Positions 11,077 to 22,455 of a DNA stretch of 64,000 nt are shown piece by piece. The notes under the pieces are model-generated. The model did not search any database. It saw nothing but the letters and a program-made list of their open reading frames with translations, and had not been told where the DNA came from. How positions within the stretch are numbered: position 1 is the stretch's first letter; every line of letters starts with the position of its first letter. The DNA is from Mesocentrotus franciscanus (Eukaryota; Echinodermata; Echinoidea; Camarodonta; Strongylocentrotidae): positions 17,046,339 to 17,110,338 of the forward strand of contig CP137684.1 of the NCBI GenBank assembly GCA_037976565.1. The letters run 5' to 3'. A program made the translations under genes and the position numbers.

Positions 11077-12003
11077 TTGTCAGGAACAGCTACAGTGAAG
11101 CGCCTATGGGCTGTGATCCCTGTAGTCTCCTATTTCAGACCTTCTGTCACGCAATCAAATTGACAAGGGTTTGTGGATGCAAACTAGCTGGGAGATTGAT
11201 AATGGAATTGGAGCTTGACCATAGCTGACGAGCAGTGGTCATCGCTGACCAATAAATTCCAGGTGTCTTGAATAATTGACGGTTCTAACTCTGGCCAGTC
11301 TCTTTCTGCAGCTTACCTGTGACTCATGGAGTATTAATCTCAAGAGATAGGCTATCCCCCGCATTTACACGCGGAGAGCAAACGTGCAAAATGTGCATAC
11401 GTGCATTTGAAATGAAAAATATCCTTGATCTAGGCAAGGACTTACGCCTCATTCCAAACTGCCAGACCAACTCCAAACTGACCGATTCTTGGCCATTCCA
11501 GATAATCAGAATTTTGTTGTCTTCTAGTCATTCTGGTGTTGATGTCGGCATGACTTTGGTATTAATACTATGCAAACGTAGCGACTCCTTGGTTTAGGTC
11601 ATGTGTGAATGTGACTATTGCGTTTGCCTGGGACTGTTTAGACTAGTGTTAACTGATGATTATCATGTCTTTGTCTCATGTTCAGTGTGAATGCTGCAAT
11701 GAATTCAAGCTTCCAAAGATTGTATTTAATACACAGCAAACATGGTGCCTCCAGTTATTTTCAATCGGGGGACCAATTCCAAAGGATTCTGACAGGCAAA
11801 AAGGAAGGGGTCCAATACACAAAATAGCAAAGGTGCTCTGAGTGTCTTTATACTAGATTTAAATGCATTTTATAGCAAAGAGAAATTCCAAATATGAAAG
11901 TTTGGTTTCAAAATTGCTTACACTAAAGCAATAATAATAAATTGAGGAATCTAGGTGTATCTAGAATCGTTAGTTAAATGAATTTAGGTATTGACCCCAA
12001 TCG
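11077..12003. other. No gene seen; GGTCA-word clusters
   Basis: TTGACCA, TGGTCA, TGACCA and TGGCCAG occur within 11213-11300. A looser group (CCAGACCAACTCC, CTGACCG, TGGCCATTCCAG) follows at 11455-11545. Frames here show no recognisable domain. Confidence 0.4.
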
Positions 12004-12040
12004 TTTGACCAAGGGGACCGCACGAGTCCCTTGGTCAATT
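12004..12040. other. Compact GC-rich hairpin
   Basis: TGACCAAGGGGAC, a 7-base loop CGCACGA, then GTCCCTTGGTCA: a 12-bp stem with one bulged G. A T-rich run does not follow, so a terminator is not suggested. It lies about 40 bases outside element Q. Confidence 0.5.
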
Positions 12041-12081
12041 GATATGAATTTCTGAAGCTTGGTAGTCCGTGAACATACTTA

Positions 12082-14153
12082 CCGTAATTAACGTTGTATA
12101 AACCGCCCTCGTGTATTAACCGCACCCCTCTTTTTCGCCCTTTAAAAAAAAAAAAAAAAAAACTTTTTTTTCTTCGTCCGCGGGAAGAAAAAAAAAATTG
12201 TTAGAATCGTTGATTTTACCGGCGTTTACGACACAAAGTAAGCCGACACAAAGTAAGCCGACGAAAAGAAACAAATGAATGAAGAAAATAATTGCCGATA
12301 CCACCAGCCTTTGAGAAGAAAAGAGACATCGCGGGAGAGAAGCGAAAACAATCGCCGATATTTAATAATTAGGCTTTTAATTTTATAACAAAAAATAAGC
12401 CGACGGAAAGAAAATAAAAATAAAAACTAAAAGTAAGATTCAAAGTTATCACTGATACAAATTAGTACGGCACATCGCACCAGGAAACAAAGATGTCTTG
12501 TGATAAACAAAAATCACAATCTAAAAGCAGTAACGATCATAGCTAGCATGCGCCAGCCCAACAAGAATTTTATTCGGCTGTGAAAATTACCCTAGCTTGA
12601 TCAATCGAGCGGACGCCGGCGGAGGTGGACGGCCATATTGTTTTGATTGTTATTGGGAGATTAACTCAACACAAAAGGTTGGTGAGTCTTAGCAATGTTT
12701 AACATGAAACAATGAGATCTCGGACAAAACATAGGGAACCTTTTGACTGGGATAGCGTCAGTCTATGTCTAGTACACGTTGTCTCTTTTGTCCTTCTCTC
12801 CAGTTGGTTACGGATTAAGAGAAGATCGGACTTGTCTAGGCACGCCCGACGGCTAGGGGTGGCTACGGTGTGCGATGGGCTGCCAAATACCCGCTCTAGA
12901 AAGCGTGGCTTCTCGGCCAGAATGTGCCGTCATTCCACTGATATTTCTCATTAAATTTAGTTTACTTATTAAATAATAATAATAATAACACCGGTGGAAT
13001 AAGTAAAACAACATTAGAATAGACGGACTTCACACAATTTGCACTAGCCTAGATCTAGAATCTATGATTAGTCCATGTTACACAAAAATTCGTAAGAATG
13101 ACCTAGGCTCACATCAATCGAAATACGAATCATTGAATTAATAATAGTATTTAAAAATTATACAACATAATCCCCTTTTCGAGAAGTCTCTGAATAAAAT
13201 GTTATTTATAAATCATCAAATCTATCTCTTTAAATTAAAAAACATTTTCCCCTTTATTTTTTTAAGAAAGGAGGTTGATTCATGATTATAATTTTATTCA
13301 ATTATTGAAAGAGCTCTGAAGACGAGACTATGTATCATGTAACCGTACCGAAATACACTCGAAATCCCAACGCCCACCACCCGACATTTATTAAGAATCG
13401 ACAAACATCTCTCTTCAGGATAGTTAAAATCATCAATCAACCAGAAATATTACCATAATAATAGTTCACAAAATAAAATATTGCATATTTGTAGGTTGAT
13501 GACAAGTATTTATATACAAAATCTCGCTAGAAAGACAAACATTTTTTCCATCGTCACGGATTTCTTCATATGACTACACATATTATTACACATGGGGCAA
13601 TGGACATTCTTATCCACCGCACGTACGTCAACTCTCCAACACAATTATGATCGACTCGGTAGTGACAGAGCACAATTATGGGCCCAAAATTTCACATTTC
13701 GCATCATAGGAATTACATGAAAATTATTAGATCAAGATTAAAATATAACATTCACATTAGATATATTTTTTCTGATGTTAGAACTTCCAATGGATGATTT
13801 GAAAAGCGTTGAAAACGAGTGTCACTTTCAGGACGATGGTTTCTAACTAAACCAGGAACTTCAGGATATTTGTTGCACATCATTTTGAAGATTATATTTT
13901 CCTCTACATAAATATATGACGTAGTAAAGGAATTTCCTGCGATAACCAATGACAAATCTGCATTTCGGGGACATCCCCATCCTCTCCTAAGCGAGCACTC
14001 TCTGTGACACAATTTGACCGCTGCTGAGCGGAGATTGTAACATACCTGGAATTTTCAGCATGATGCATGTCTGTATGGGTGTATAAACCGCACCCCGACT
14101 TTTGATGTTTACCGACGGTAAAAAAAGTGCGGTTAATACACCGTTAATTACGG
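12082..14153. mobile_element. 2-kb terminal-inverted-repeat element Q with TA target
   Basis: The left end CCGTAATTAACGTTGTATAA and the inverted right end, read inward as CCGTAATTAACGGTGTATTA then ACCGCAC, are flanked by TA on both sides. A second TATAAACCGC/TATTAACCGCAC word lies subterminally at both ends. At 2.07 kb it is the longest element in the window, yet its longest frames are 80-86 residues (12712-12954 plus, 13752-14012 minus) with no transposase motif. It looks like an internally diverged non-autonomous element. GC-richer DNA with a GGCCATATTG word at 12600-12960 may be captured sequence. Confidence 0.7.
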
Positions 14154-14155
14154 TA

Positions 14156-14667
14156 TCCTTTAATCGGTGTTTCATGAATAAGCTAATGAAATAATTGTGA
14201 TTAATCCATTTGATGAAAAATATTGGGAAAGGGAAGGTTGTAGGTTAAATTGCATCTATAATCAATATTCAGCGTAGACATCTAGAAAAGAAACTTAATC
14301 TCTTTTTTGTGAGTTGTGCTCATGCACCACTTGTCGCTGCTCTGAAGAGTCATGTGACCCAAAACCGGAACAGTTCACTTGCGTTTTGAGCGCGAGAATT
14401 TACACTGCGAAAACCGGTGGAGTTTTCATCCGGCATCAAACACAAACACTCTCTGCAGAGGTGGATTTTTGATTTGGGAATTTTTATCACAGTGTTTATG
14501 GGTAGTTGCCTAGCAACACTATGATAAAACTCCAGAAAGTTTTTTAGAAAGCTTTCCTGAAAAATATATATGGCTTATGATGTACATCTACAATCGAGGA
14601 TACAGAATAGTTTGAAAGCCTACAGAATGTCACCGCTTCTTCTGAAAACGCTGGTCAGCATCTCCCT
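14156..14667. mobile_element. Possible TTAA element, right end only
   Basis: GGTCAGCATCTCCCT followed by TTAA at 14668-14671 has the form of a TTAA|AGGGAG terminus, as in the other TTAA families here. I could not find the matching left end, so the extent is uncertain. Inside are an imperfect palindrome (TTTTTATCACAGTGTT matched by AACACTATGATAAAA) and an X-box-like site. Confidence 0.35.
14505..14517. promoter_or_regulatory. X-box-like palindrome
   Basis: GTTGCCTAGCAAC resembles the RFX-family X-box palindrome. It sits at the centre of a larger imperfect inverted repeat. Function is unknown and it may be a by-product of the palindrome. Confidence 0.3.
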
Positions 14668-14775
14668 TTAAAAAGAAATTGGAAGCCTGAACTGACCACA
14701 TTGGTATGTACATGTTATGGTCAAGTTCTAAACTTCCAAGTTTAGAGCTCAAGGCATTCTTTTTATAACCCTACC

Positions 14776-14918
14776 CATCTCTCACCCTCTCTCTCTTTCT
14801 CCCTTTCACTCTTTCACTCTCTCCATCTCTCCCCTCTCCCTCCCCCTCTCTCTCTCTCTCTCTCCCTCTCTCTCTTTCTCTCTCCCTCTCTCTCTCTCTC
14901 CCTCTCTCTCTCTCTGTC
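14776..14918. repeat. (CT)n array
   Basis: About 140 bases of CTCTCT with CCC and TTT interruptions. The opposite-strand frame of Glu/Arg/Gly is an artefact. Confidence 0.95.
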
Positions 14919-15157
14919 CACACACAATGTTGGTTTGTAGTTCAGACCAGGTCAAGGCCATTCTTGTAGGGGCTGATTGAACTTGGTAGGCAATGTACTT
15001 AAAGGGGAAGTCCACCCTAATAATTTACTGGTATTGATAAAATCAGAAAAACAATCTAGAAATTTAATTCGTCATGGGGACGAATTAGGTGGTCTGTCTT
15101 CAATTCTTATGATCAGTGAAAGGTCAAAAAGAAAAAAAAGTGAAGAAATTTTTTTTG

Positions 15158-15232
15158 GGAGACGCCCGGACTCGAACCAGGGATCTCGAGGTCGGAAATC
15201 AAGTGTGTTACCGATATACCAAAACATTTCCC
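15158..15232 (-). other. tRNA-like sequence, Arg(CCG)-like
   Basis: On the minus strand: TGGTATATCGGTAAC (A-box/D-arm-like), an anticodon arm TTGAT-TTCCGAC-CTCGA with CCG in the anticodon position and one mismatch at the loop-closing pair, a 4-base variable region, and a perfect T arm CCTGG-TTCGAGT-CCGGG containing the B box GGTTCGAGTCC. GGGAAAT and GTCTCCC could pair as an acceptor stem with one mismatch and one extra base between T arm and acceptor. It lies inside element S. Likely a SINE head or captured tRNA pseudogene; a working gene is not excluded. Confidence 0.6.
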
Positions 15233-15650
15233 ATAGCGTTTACATGTGAACTGGAAATGGAATTCTCAAATCCCACTTTGCAAGTGAAATATAAGCATGA
15301 TCCCGGCATCTGATCGAAAAATAAAGGGCAGATTCGTGATAGCTTATTGTCTCAGCTACAACATACTCAAAGCTCAGCGTAAACGAAGATAAAACGACGG
15401 AGATATTGCTCGCGAAAGACGGGAATGTAGAATCCAGTTTTGAGAAAAAGTCATGTCCCATAGAGAATACACGCAAAATGTGAAAAATTGACATGCCTCC
15501 TTTAATCGCAAAAATACGCCATGATGCCTTTGTCAAAATGAAAAATCGTTTAACTGCATTTGTAGAGAATTGTCTCAGCTAGAACATATCAAAATTTGGA
15601 AGAAAATCAATCAATATTTACAGAGATACAATCAATTTTCAAAAATATGC

Positions 15651-15707
15651 TGACGTCATAATATGCAAATTGAAATTTTGAGTTCGGAGGCCATTATGAT
15701 GACGTCA
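15651..15707. promoter_or_regulatory. Two CRE palindromes flanking an octamer-like word
   Basis: TGACGTCA occurs at 15651-15658 and 15700-15707, with ATGCAAAT at 15663-15670. These match CREB/ATF and POU-octamer consensus sequences. No gene or transcription start is recognisable nearby, so activity is unproven. Confidence 0.3.
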
Positions 15708-16157
15708 TGAGTTAATTGAGGGTCAAATGAGACATGAAATCATATCTCCGACTCATAATCTATCCAAATATGAAAAAAATTGGGAGTTCCCATCCATTCT
15801 GAAGAGTTACAATGAATTTTGTATAGGCATGTTTTTGCCCATACATGCTATGTATTACAAGAGCTCGTGCGCATGGACATGTTTCTTGAACGGACGCTCA
15901 TTGCGTTATTACTGGTCAGAAAAAGGTGAACATGGTATCAAAATGCTTGGAAAAACGTGCCAAATATGATGCCAGAGAAAATTCGGCGATTCTATGTTGC
16001 AAATGCTAGTATGCGCGAAAACGCACGCGCATGCGTGTGCTCATTTTTTTGCGAAATGTTCCTGTCACGTCTCATGACTGTGACCTATGACTGTGTCAAA
16101 ATTGAAAGAAATTGACAAAACCAATCTTGAGTTATCCTCTACACAAAAAAGTGCGCA

Positions 16158-16195
16158 GAAATAAATAAAAATAAATAAATAAATAAATAAAGAAG
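16158..16195. repeat. (AAAT)n run
   Basis: AAATAAAT units inside element S, possibly a remnant tail of a nested insertion. Confidence 0.7.
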
Positions 16196-16690
16196 AAAGA
16201 AAATTCTGACGAAAACAATAGGTGATCTGTCGATACCGACGACCACCTAATTAGTGAAAGTTTGAGCAATATACAATTAAAAGTAGGAAACATATCAATT
16301 TTAAAGTTGTCATTAAGGTCCTTTACAATTTGCTCTGTATAGAAATTTCATAAACTTTCATTTTCTTAGTTATTGATGACAGTAAAGATTTGTTACATAC
16401 AGGTGTTGTATAGAAACATATTTGCAATAATTATGTTTAGGGTTCATGTATAATTGAAAATTTTCTTTAGGGAAAGTTGAAAGTTATGAATTTTGTTTAA
16501 AGAACCGAGCAAATGGGAGGGAACCTCGCAAGATACATCACAACGTTGCCGATTTGTGTTTGATCGATTGCAACTTCAAAAATTCATAACTTTCTTCTTT
16601 TTAATTGGATTTTGCTCAAACTTTCATTGACCTGTTCCTCTCATTTTTCTGCTTCTATTAAAACAACTTAATATCAGGGTGGTCTTCAGC

Positions 16691-17845
16691 TTGAAGGAGT
16701 TCTTCAAGACTTTCTACACAAGCTTGGACCATTGGAGAGCATGGTGTGCTTTTTCTGTCATTCTATCTCAATTTCACTTTGATGACTCCATCTTGCAACT
16801 TCCTTGTTCTTTGGCTTCATATATTCGAGCAACATCTTTTTGGCCATGAATAATATTATGTCATTAAGATATGGATCATTATTTTTGTCATTTTCATCAT
16901 TTTATTGAAATATCACCATTGTGTGTAACAGCAGCATCATTGTTATTGTACAGTGACTAATTATTTTTTCGTTAACTTATTTTTCTTTCTTTGGCTCCGC
17001 CTCCCCCTTTTCTGTTTCTTTCTTGTATTTTCCTCTTTTCCTGCTTTTTATTTCTTTTTGTTGTTCTTCTGAGTACAGCTTTCTTCCCTATTTTCTGTAC
17101 TGTTGTCATTGTTGTCCTATTTTGGAAAGATTGAAAAGTGTCATCTTAAACCGAAAGACAGCAACAACTTCATAATTTTTAATGAACTTACTCTTTCTAT
17201 ACATACATGTGCTTGACTTGATTTGGGAACATGGCTGAAGGTAGCAGACTTTTGAAATGAAACCCCACTCACCCACCAATTATCTGTTCTTCCACTTTAT
17301 CTGTTCTCTATATGCACCCCTCCAACCTACCACCCCCCTCGAGCTCCCGCCCCATCTCCTCTCTTCCGTTCCTGATTTCCCATACAGTTGAAGTTCATTT
17401 CTGCTTTCGCCTCCAAGCGAATGCTGTCATTGCTAATTGCCTGTGATTGGCATAGAAACATAACTCCTCCATCAAAACTTTGATCATGTCCGAATGACTC
17501 ATCAAAGTGAATGTAGGGTACCATGATCTACAAAAAACGGTTTACGACCTGTTCAGACAAAATTGGTTTATACGAAACTTGTACAAAGTAACATCATCTG
17601 AAGAATCAACGTTTAGCAAAAGGAGCTAATTAACAGAGATAGCAACATAAAGAAACGTTGTGCAAAGAAACTAGATTTGAAGGGGTCACTTGACATGGAA
17701 GTCAGCCAATCATTAGTGCACACTCACGATAAGCCCCGCCCAGTTATATGTTTTTTTGTACAATGCTATGTTCAGACTCCAACTGCACACTGTTTCTTTA
17801 TCAAGTTTTAGTTCGAAACTACGCTCAAACATACGTTTCACTATA
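16691..17845. other. No gene seen
   Basis: AT- and pyrimidine-rich DNA. The frame at 17327-17524 (minus) shows no domain. Confidence 0.4.
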
Positions 17846-18017
17846 CAGTAAAACCTGTCTATAAAGACCACCCAAGGGAGACAAGAAAAGTGGTCTTTAT
17901 AAGCAGGTGGTCTTTATGTACAGGTGCCTATAGTACATGTTTCAATGAGAAACCATTTTCAAGGGAAACATTAATGTGGTCTTTATAGACAGGTGGTCAC
18001 TAAAGCAGGTTTAACTG
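17846..18017. mobile_element. C-family short inverted-repeat element, copy 1
   Basis: Ends CAGTAAAACCTGTCTATAAA and, inverted, CAGTTAAACCTG. The GTGGTCTTTATA word repeats inside in both orientations (AAAGACCACC, GTGGTCTTTATAAGCAGG, GTGGTCTTTATAGACAGGTG). A diverged copy is at 54416-54581. The length of about 170 bases and the CAGT ends suggest a MITE; TA precedes the left end but the right flank does not match. Confidence 0.7.
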
Positions 18018-19596
18018 AACCTTTATTTGTTGCATGACGTTTCTTTGTACGACATTCTAACTAGGGGAAAATGAAGAACTTATTGCATAGCTGTACGATT
18101 CTTGTACAGCTAAAACGATGAGTTCTGACAGCCTGAACACAGGGTTAAACTGTGATCATGTGATGGGTTTTATTGTCTTACCAGTACCTCATTGTCATCA
18201 TTATATCAACAACGAGGTAAATATGCGCAGTGCAAAAAGTAGGCTAAGTAACTATTATCTTGCTTGCTATTTCTCTTTCGGACTGGGTGGGGGAGATTTT
18301 CAAGTTGTTAAAGGGGAAGTCCATCCTGACCCTGATTTGTTCTATTTGGTATAATAATGATAATAATATATCTTGTATTACCAGGGTAGCCTCGTCAGTA
18401 TTAATACTGTTTTGCCTGAGGGCCCTGCAATCAAATGAATTAAGGCAGAAAAATGGAGAAACAGTATTAGCAAATGTTTGAGAAAAAAATGATGACCTAT
18501 ATGAGAGTTGTTACGTTTTGAAGTGTTGAATGTTTCCTATACATATTCACAAACTCTATGATCACCATGTGAACAGCTATGCCTGACCATGTTATCTTTA
18601 AAAAAAAAATTGTTATATGATTTATCTGTTCTATACAGCACTATGATACAATAAAAGCATTGTGTGAAAGTTGCACAATATCTTCGGCCTTCCATGGAAG
18701 GACATATCAAAGCAGATATTACGTTGTATAACGAGTGTGTCTTTGTTCCCATTTTTATCATTTTTTTTTGGTAGGGGCTTATAATTGAGCTTTCTATGAT
18801 TTTTAATGAAACGCCAACTTCCAAGCGTGATCATTCGTGAAAGAGAAATAATAATAAAAATGGAGGAATATTTGGAAACCTTACGCAGCTGCATATCTCT
18901 TCATCGTTTCATGCTATTTTTTGCGCCATGGTCAAATGTCCGGAGGCACTGGTCAATTTGGAAGATGTTCTAGGCAACTGTCCGGCTAATGGTCATCCTG
19001 CCGTAATCCTCTACATGGTCAAAATCATAAAAAAGGGATATGATGATCAAAATATGAGGCGAAAAAGAGGGGATTTTGTACCCTTATTAGCATGAAAAAT
19101 AGCTTGGGAATAATTATGTAACCCTTTTAATGGCTGCCATTTATATACAAAACGATCTCTGTTTGACAGTTTTATTGAAAATTATTATTTATTTTATTGT
19201 TTCTTTGGACGCTAATGTCTATTTCAACTACAAAAGTGGGAAATGCTTAAAACTATAATTTGTATGGGATATCTATCCCAACATGAAATTGATTTCCAGA
19301 CTGAGCTTTTGCTCTTGACTAAGTTTGTAGAATCCGATTGAAGAAAAAAAAAAAAAAATATTGTTCGATATGTTGATATCAATATGGTGCTACAGTGTAT
19401 TTAGAATACCAGGTACATGTTTATGGTTTTTGTCAGGTTTTTGTTTTATTTTATTTTATTTTTCAATTTTGAAGGTTCAAAATAACGCGGTAGAAAAATT
19501 CTCATATACTACATGATCAATGGAAGACTGTTGGACAGTTTCATCTGAAATGCATTTTCGTTAGAAGTATTCAGGATCAAGCAACAATTTTTGCTT
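18018..19596. other. No gene seen; solo S-type terminus and GGTCA cluster
   Basis: At 18308 TTAA is followed by AGGGGAAGTCCATCCTGA, a lone end of the S type with no partner found. At 18926-19022 there are four TGGTCA and two TGTCCGG words in about 95 bases. Frames at 18118-18894 show no recognisable domain. Confidence 0.45.
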
Positions 19597-19600
19597 TTAA

Positions 19601-20079
19601 AGGTATTACAAAGTTTTGGTATGGGGTCATGAATTTGGTTCAAATGGAAGCACATGCGATTTTACAATATTCAATGATCGTTGTCACGGTTGAAATCGAG
19701 TCTAAAGTGATGAAACTGTAAATAATGAACTCTTTATGTTGTAGCGCCCTCTCAACACTGATATAACTTTAGCTTTTAAACATTGTTTCTTGACTACAAT
19801 TGACCGATTTGCTATTCCCGTTTGGAAATTATATATCAGAACTGCATATTTTGAGATTTTCATGGTGACAGCTACCATGGAATGGCCTTAGGCGCCATTT
19901 GAAATATTTGAAATTTACCGGGACCACCGGTAAATTTTGATTTGCTCGAAAGCAGAAGTGTTTTAGGGGGTAAATTTTTTAGTGCTTATAATAGATCCAC
20001 AGGGGCATCCAAATATATCAAAAATTTAAAGAATTACTATCCATCCAATTTCAGAATTTCCCAAAACTTTGTATTACCT
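19601..20079. mobile_element. TTAA-target element R
   Basis: Left AGGTATTACAAAGTTTTGG and right CCCAAAACTTTGTATTACCT form a 19-base inverted repeat with one indel. TTAA precedes the left end (19597-19600). The right-hand TTAA is split by the A1 insertion: TTA at 20080-20082 and TTAA at 20509-20512. Removing A1 with one TTA restores ACCT-TTAA. No coding capacity was seen. Confidence 0.8.
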
Positions 20080-20082
20080 TTA

Positions 20083-20508
20083 GGGTGCGTTCAATCGACA
20101 ATTTTTCACCCTAGAATCACGGTTTTCAAAGACGTTTAGTTTAAAACATGGTTGCGTTCAAGCGATTTTTCGTTGGTCGTAAAAATAAACGTGTTTACAA
20201 ACACAAACATGAAACGCTGAAAAAGATGCGTTTTGTATCATGATTCTGTAGAATCACGGTCGCTAAAATTTGCTTGAACGAACGGAGATCTCAATCATGA
20301 TTCTATGACGTCATTATCTATTATATATATTATCGCTACCTATTTCTATTCTTCCTGGGTGGGCTTAAAAAGAGCGAGAATCAGCGTTGATGGAAAATCG
20401 CTGAAAATCGCTTGAACGCTCTCCCGCAGTAACCGTGTTTTGTATCGACGTTCTGAATTGTGATTCATGTTTGTGATTCTAGCTTCGAAAAATCGCTTGA
20501 ACGCACCC
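20083..20508 (+). mobile_element. A-family terminal-inverted-repeat element, copy 1
   Basis: The left end GGGTGCGTTCAATCG and the inverted right end CGCTTGAACGCACCC are flanked by TTA on both sides (20080-20082 and 20509-20511). Words related to the terminus (GCGTTCAAGCGATTTTT, AAATCGCTTGAACGC) recur inside in both orientations. Copies lie at 42866-43281 (near full length) and 24710-24883 (internally deleted, opposite orientation). A TGACGTCA site is at 20306-20313. A 3-bp TTA target suggests PIF/Harbinger-like mobilisation; the superfamily is inferred. It is inserted in the target duplication of element R. Confidence 0.85.
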
Positions 20509-20512
20509 TTAA

Positions 20513-20931
20513 TGTGGTTTAAAAATGAACTGCAGTAAACAGATAATGGAAGTGCCCCGTAGAACGTCACTTTTTGTTCCTGCTTGTTATTAATAAGCCC
20601 ACATGGGATATCATTAATTGCAAAAAGACCATCTGTTAGTTCACCAAGGTTGCCAATTTGATGCCCATTGTTAGAGTGTCTTTTAACGATTGGTCATTTC
20701 AGGACAAGTCTGCACATTGGGAAGTGCCTGAGAAATGTTTTTTTTCTTTTTTTGAGTGAGGTTCACATGACAGTCTTTTAAATTTAAAGTTTAGGCCATT
20801 GTTTTAACGTTTTATAGGTCTTGTAGTTATAAACCACGAGCGATTTTATGGTAAGCGAGATAACGACAAGCCCCCATCCAGACGTAATTAACCTTGAGTT
20901 TACGCCAGCTTATAGTTACACTAGGCCTGTT
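20513..20931. other. No gene seen
   Basis: AT-rich spacer between the A1 and D1 elements without recognisable motifs. Confidence 0.4.
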
Positions 20932-20933
20932 TT

Positions 20934-21309
20934 CATCAGCTCGAGATTGCCAAATAACCTGCTATTACTATCCTGATCGCAAATTATCCAGCTAATTTGC
21001 GTCTTCATCAGCCCGCAGTTGCAATTAGCGGGATATTTGGACGAGGTAATCATCCCAAGATATCTTGGGCTAGTTTGCAAAATATGCCGCAATTTGGCAA
21101 AATATCCCGCGATTTGTCCAGTGCATCTTCACCAGCCCGAAGACTCGCACTATGCGCGAATGCTGAGAAAAATATTTTGAGCTAATTTCTCGAGCTCGAG
21201 TTTCGAGTAACTCGATTTGATGAAGACGCGGTTTGTAACTTCAGGCTTATTTCCCGGCAAATCAGAAATAGCGGGTTATTTGGCAATCTCGAGCTGATGA
21301 AGACATACC
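20934..21309 (+). mobile_element. D-family inverted-repeat element, copy 1
   Basis: Termini GGCCTGTTTTCATCAGCTCG and the inverted GAGCTGATGAAGACATACC are flanked by TA. The terminal motif (R)TCTTCATCAGC recurs several times inside in both orientations (GCGTCTTCATCAGCCCGCAG, GCATCTTCACCAGCCCGAAG, GATGAAGACGCGG). Between these are repeated GCGGGATATTTGG and AAATATCCCGC words. Copy 2 is inverted at 50144-50536; a more diverged copy 3 is at 26659-26980. No coding capacity was seen. Confidence 0.8.
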
Positions 21310-21311
21310 TA

Positions 21312-22455
21312 ATGACTGCTGCCTGGCTTGAAATGTAAAGTTTTTAATACCTGTTGTTTCGGCCGGGTGTGAAACCTCGTCATTGTTAGTAGATCGTTGT
21401 TTAAAACTGCTATGGCCCCGTGTGAACATGGCTATTTTCCCTGGACATGTTAAACCTATCACTGTTTACATGATTGCTTTTGGGCACAAAAGAATAAGAA
21501 AAAAGCTATAAAGAGACCTTTGAAGAAAAACTGAATATGAGGAAAACATAATTCATTCTGCCTTTTAGATCATGTTTCTGTTAATGGAATAACTATGTGT
21601 TTATTTCAAGAATCAAGGTTGTCTATAATTATGCATTTTTATGGGTTTTTAATACAAAATGGGAGATGTTATATCGAAGGATACACACACACTTTGTTCC
21701 ATTGTAAAGCATCTATCCATTCAGCCTCAATGCTACCCCTAAAACTCTATTCATACAAAGGAAAATGCTATATGTTGTGGGCAATCTGTTTATCTGTTCA
21801 TATTGTGTATCTCTCTTGAGTGCTGAGTTTCCGTTGAAGGTCATTTTTTTCAATTTCCCAGGTAATTCTTGTTGCATATTTTCTAACATTATATTTTGAC
21901 AGGACATTTTGCCAGTAAATGAAATCAAATGGAGTGATAATGACATATTTGACCCTGTGATTTGAACAATGACTAGACCCCATTCAGACAAAACAAATTA
22001 TTGTTTATAGCTATACAAAGACAGTATAGCTGACCAAAAAGTTAAGAATTTTTCTTTTTTGAATGTGTATATGAGAAAAACGTTGAATATGTTATCAAAA
22101 CAGAGGTTTGAGCATTATATAACATGGAAACTAGGAAGAAGCAGGGTTCGTTGTCTGTCGGGCAGTATCAAAGAATATTGTCAACTATTATTAGCAACTG
22201 CTTCTATGCCCATGCCTATGGTTATAAGTTGGTTACTACATGTACAGTTTGAATCGATATCCCAAGGCCCAAATTAGTTTGTTGAAATGACACTCCTTTA
22301 TATATTCTTATCCATGTGTGCGCCCTTTGTTGTACGATAATTTGTTGTATGCTAATTTTAAAAAAAATTAGATTCCTCTTGCGTGAATGCCCCTCCCCCT
22401 CCCCTCCCCCATGGGCTTTAGAACATCATATATGACTTAACGAGTCATTTATACT
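21312..22455. other. No gene seen; C-rich G4-type motif
   Basis: AT-rich DNA with frames up to 92 residues and no domain. At 22390-22410 the plus strand is CCCCTCCCCCTCCCCTCCCCC, giving four minus-strand G tracts separated by single A loops, a strong potential G-quadruplex. Confidence 0.45.

Larger units (their letters stand above)
15003..16690. mobile_element. TTAA-type element S, or two nested related elements
   Basis: The left end starts after TTAA (14999-15002) with AGGGGAAGTCCACCCTAATA. The inverted right end near 16690 is GAAGACCACCCTGATATTAA followed by a TAGAAGCAGAAAAATGAG-like stretch matching ATAAAATCAGAAAAAC at the left. The right 130 bases are clearly related to the end of the G family (AAAATTCATAACTTTCTT, GATTTTGCTCAAACTTT). 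A second left-like arm (AGTGAAAGTTTGAGCAA) near 16255 suggests one G/S-type copy nested in another. Cargo includes a tRNA-like sequence and two TGACGTCA sites. No transposase was seen. Confidence 0.55.

Noticed and set aside
12712..12954. 80-residue Arg/Ser-rich ORF inside element Q as a gene
   Set aside because: No domain, no splice context, and it lies within a mobile element. Mentioned only as possible captured sequence.
14505..14517. Active ciliary X-box promoter
   Set aside because: The motif match is good, but no gene lies next to it and it is the centre of a palindrome, so only a candidate site is listed.
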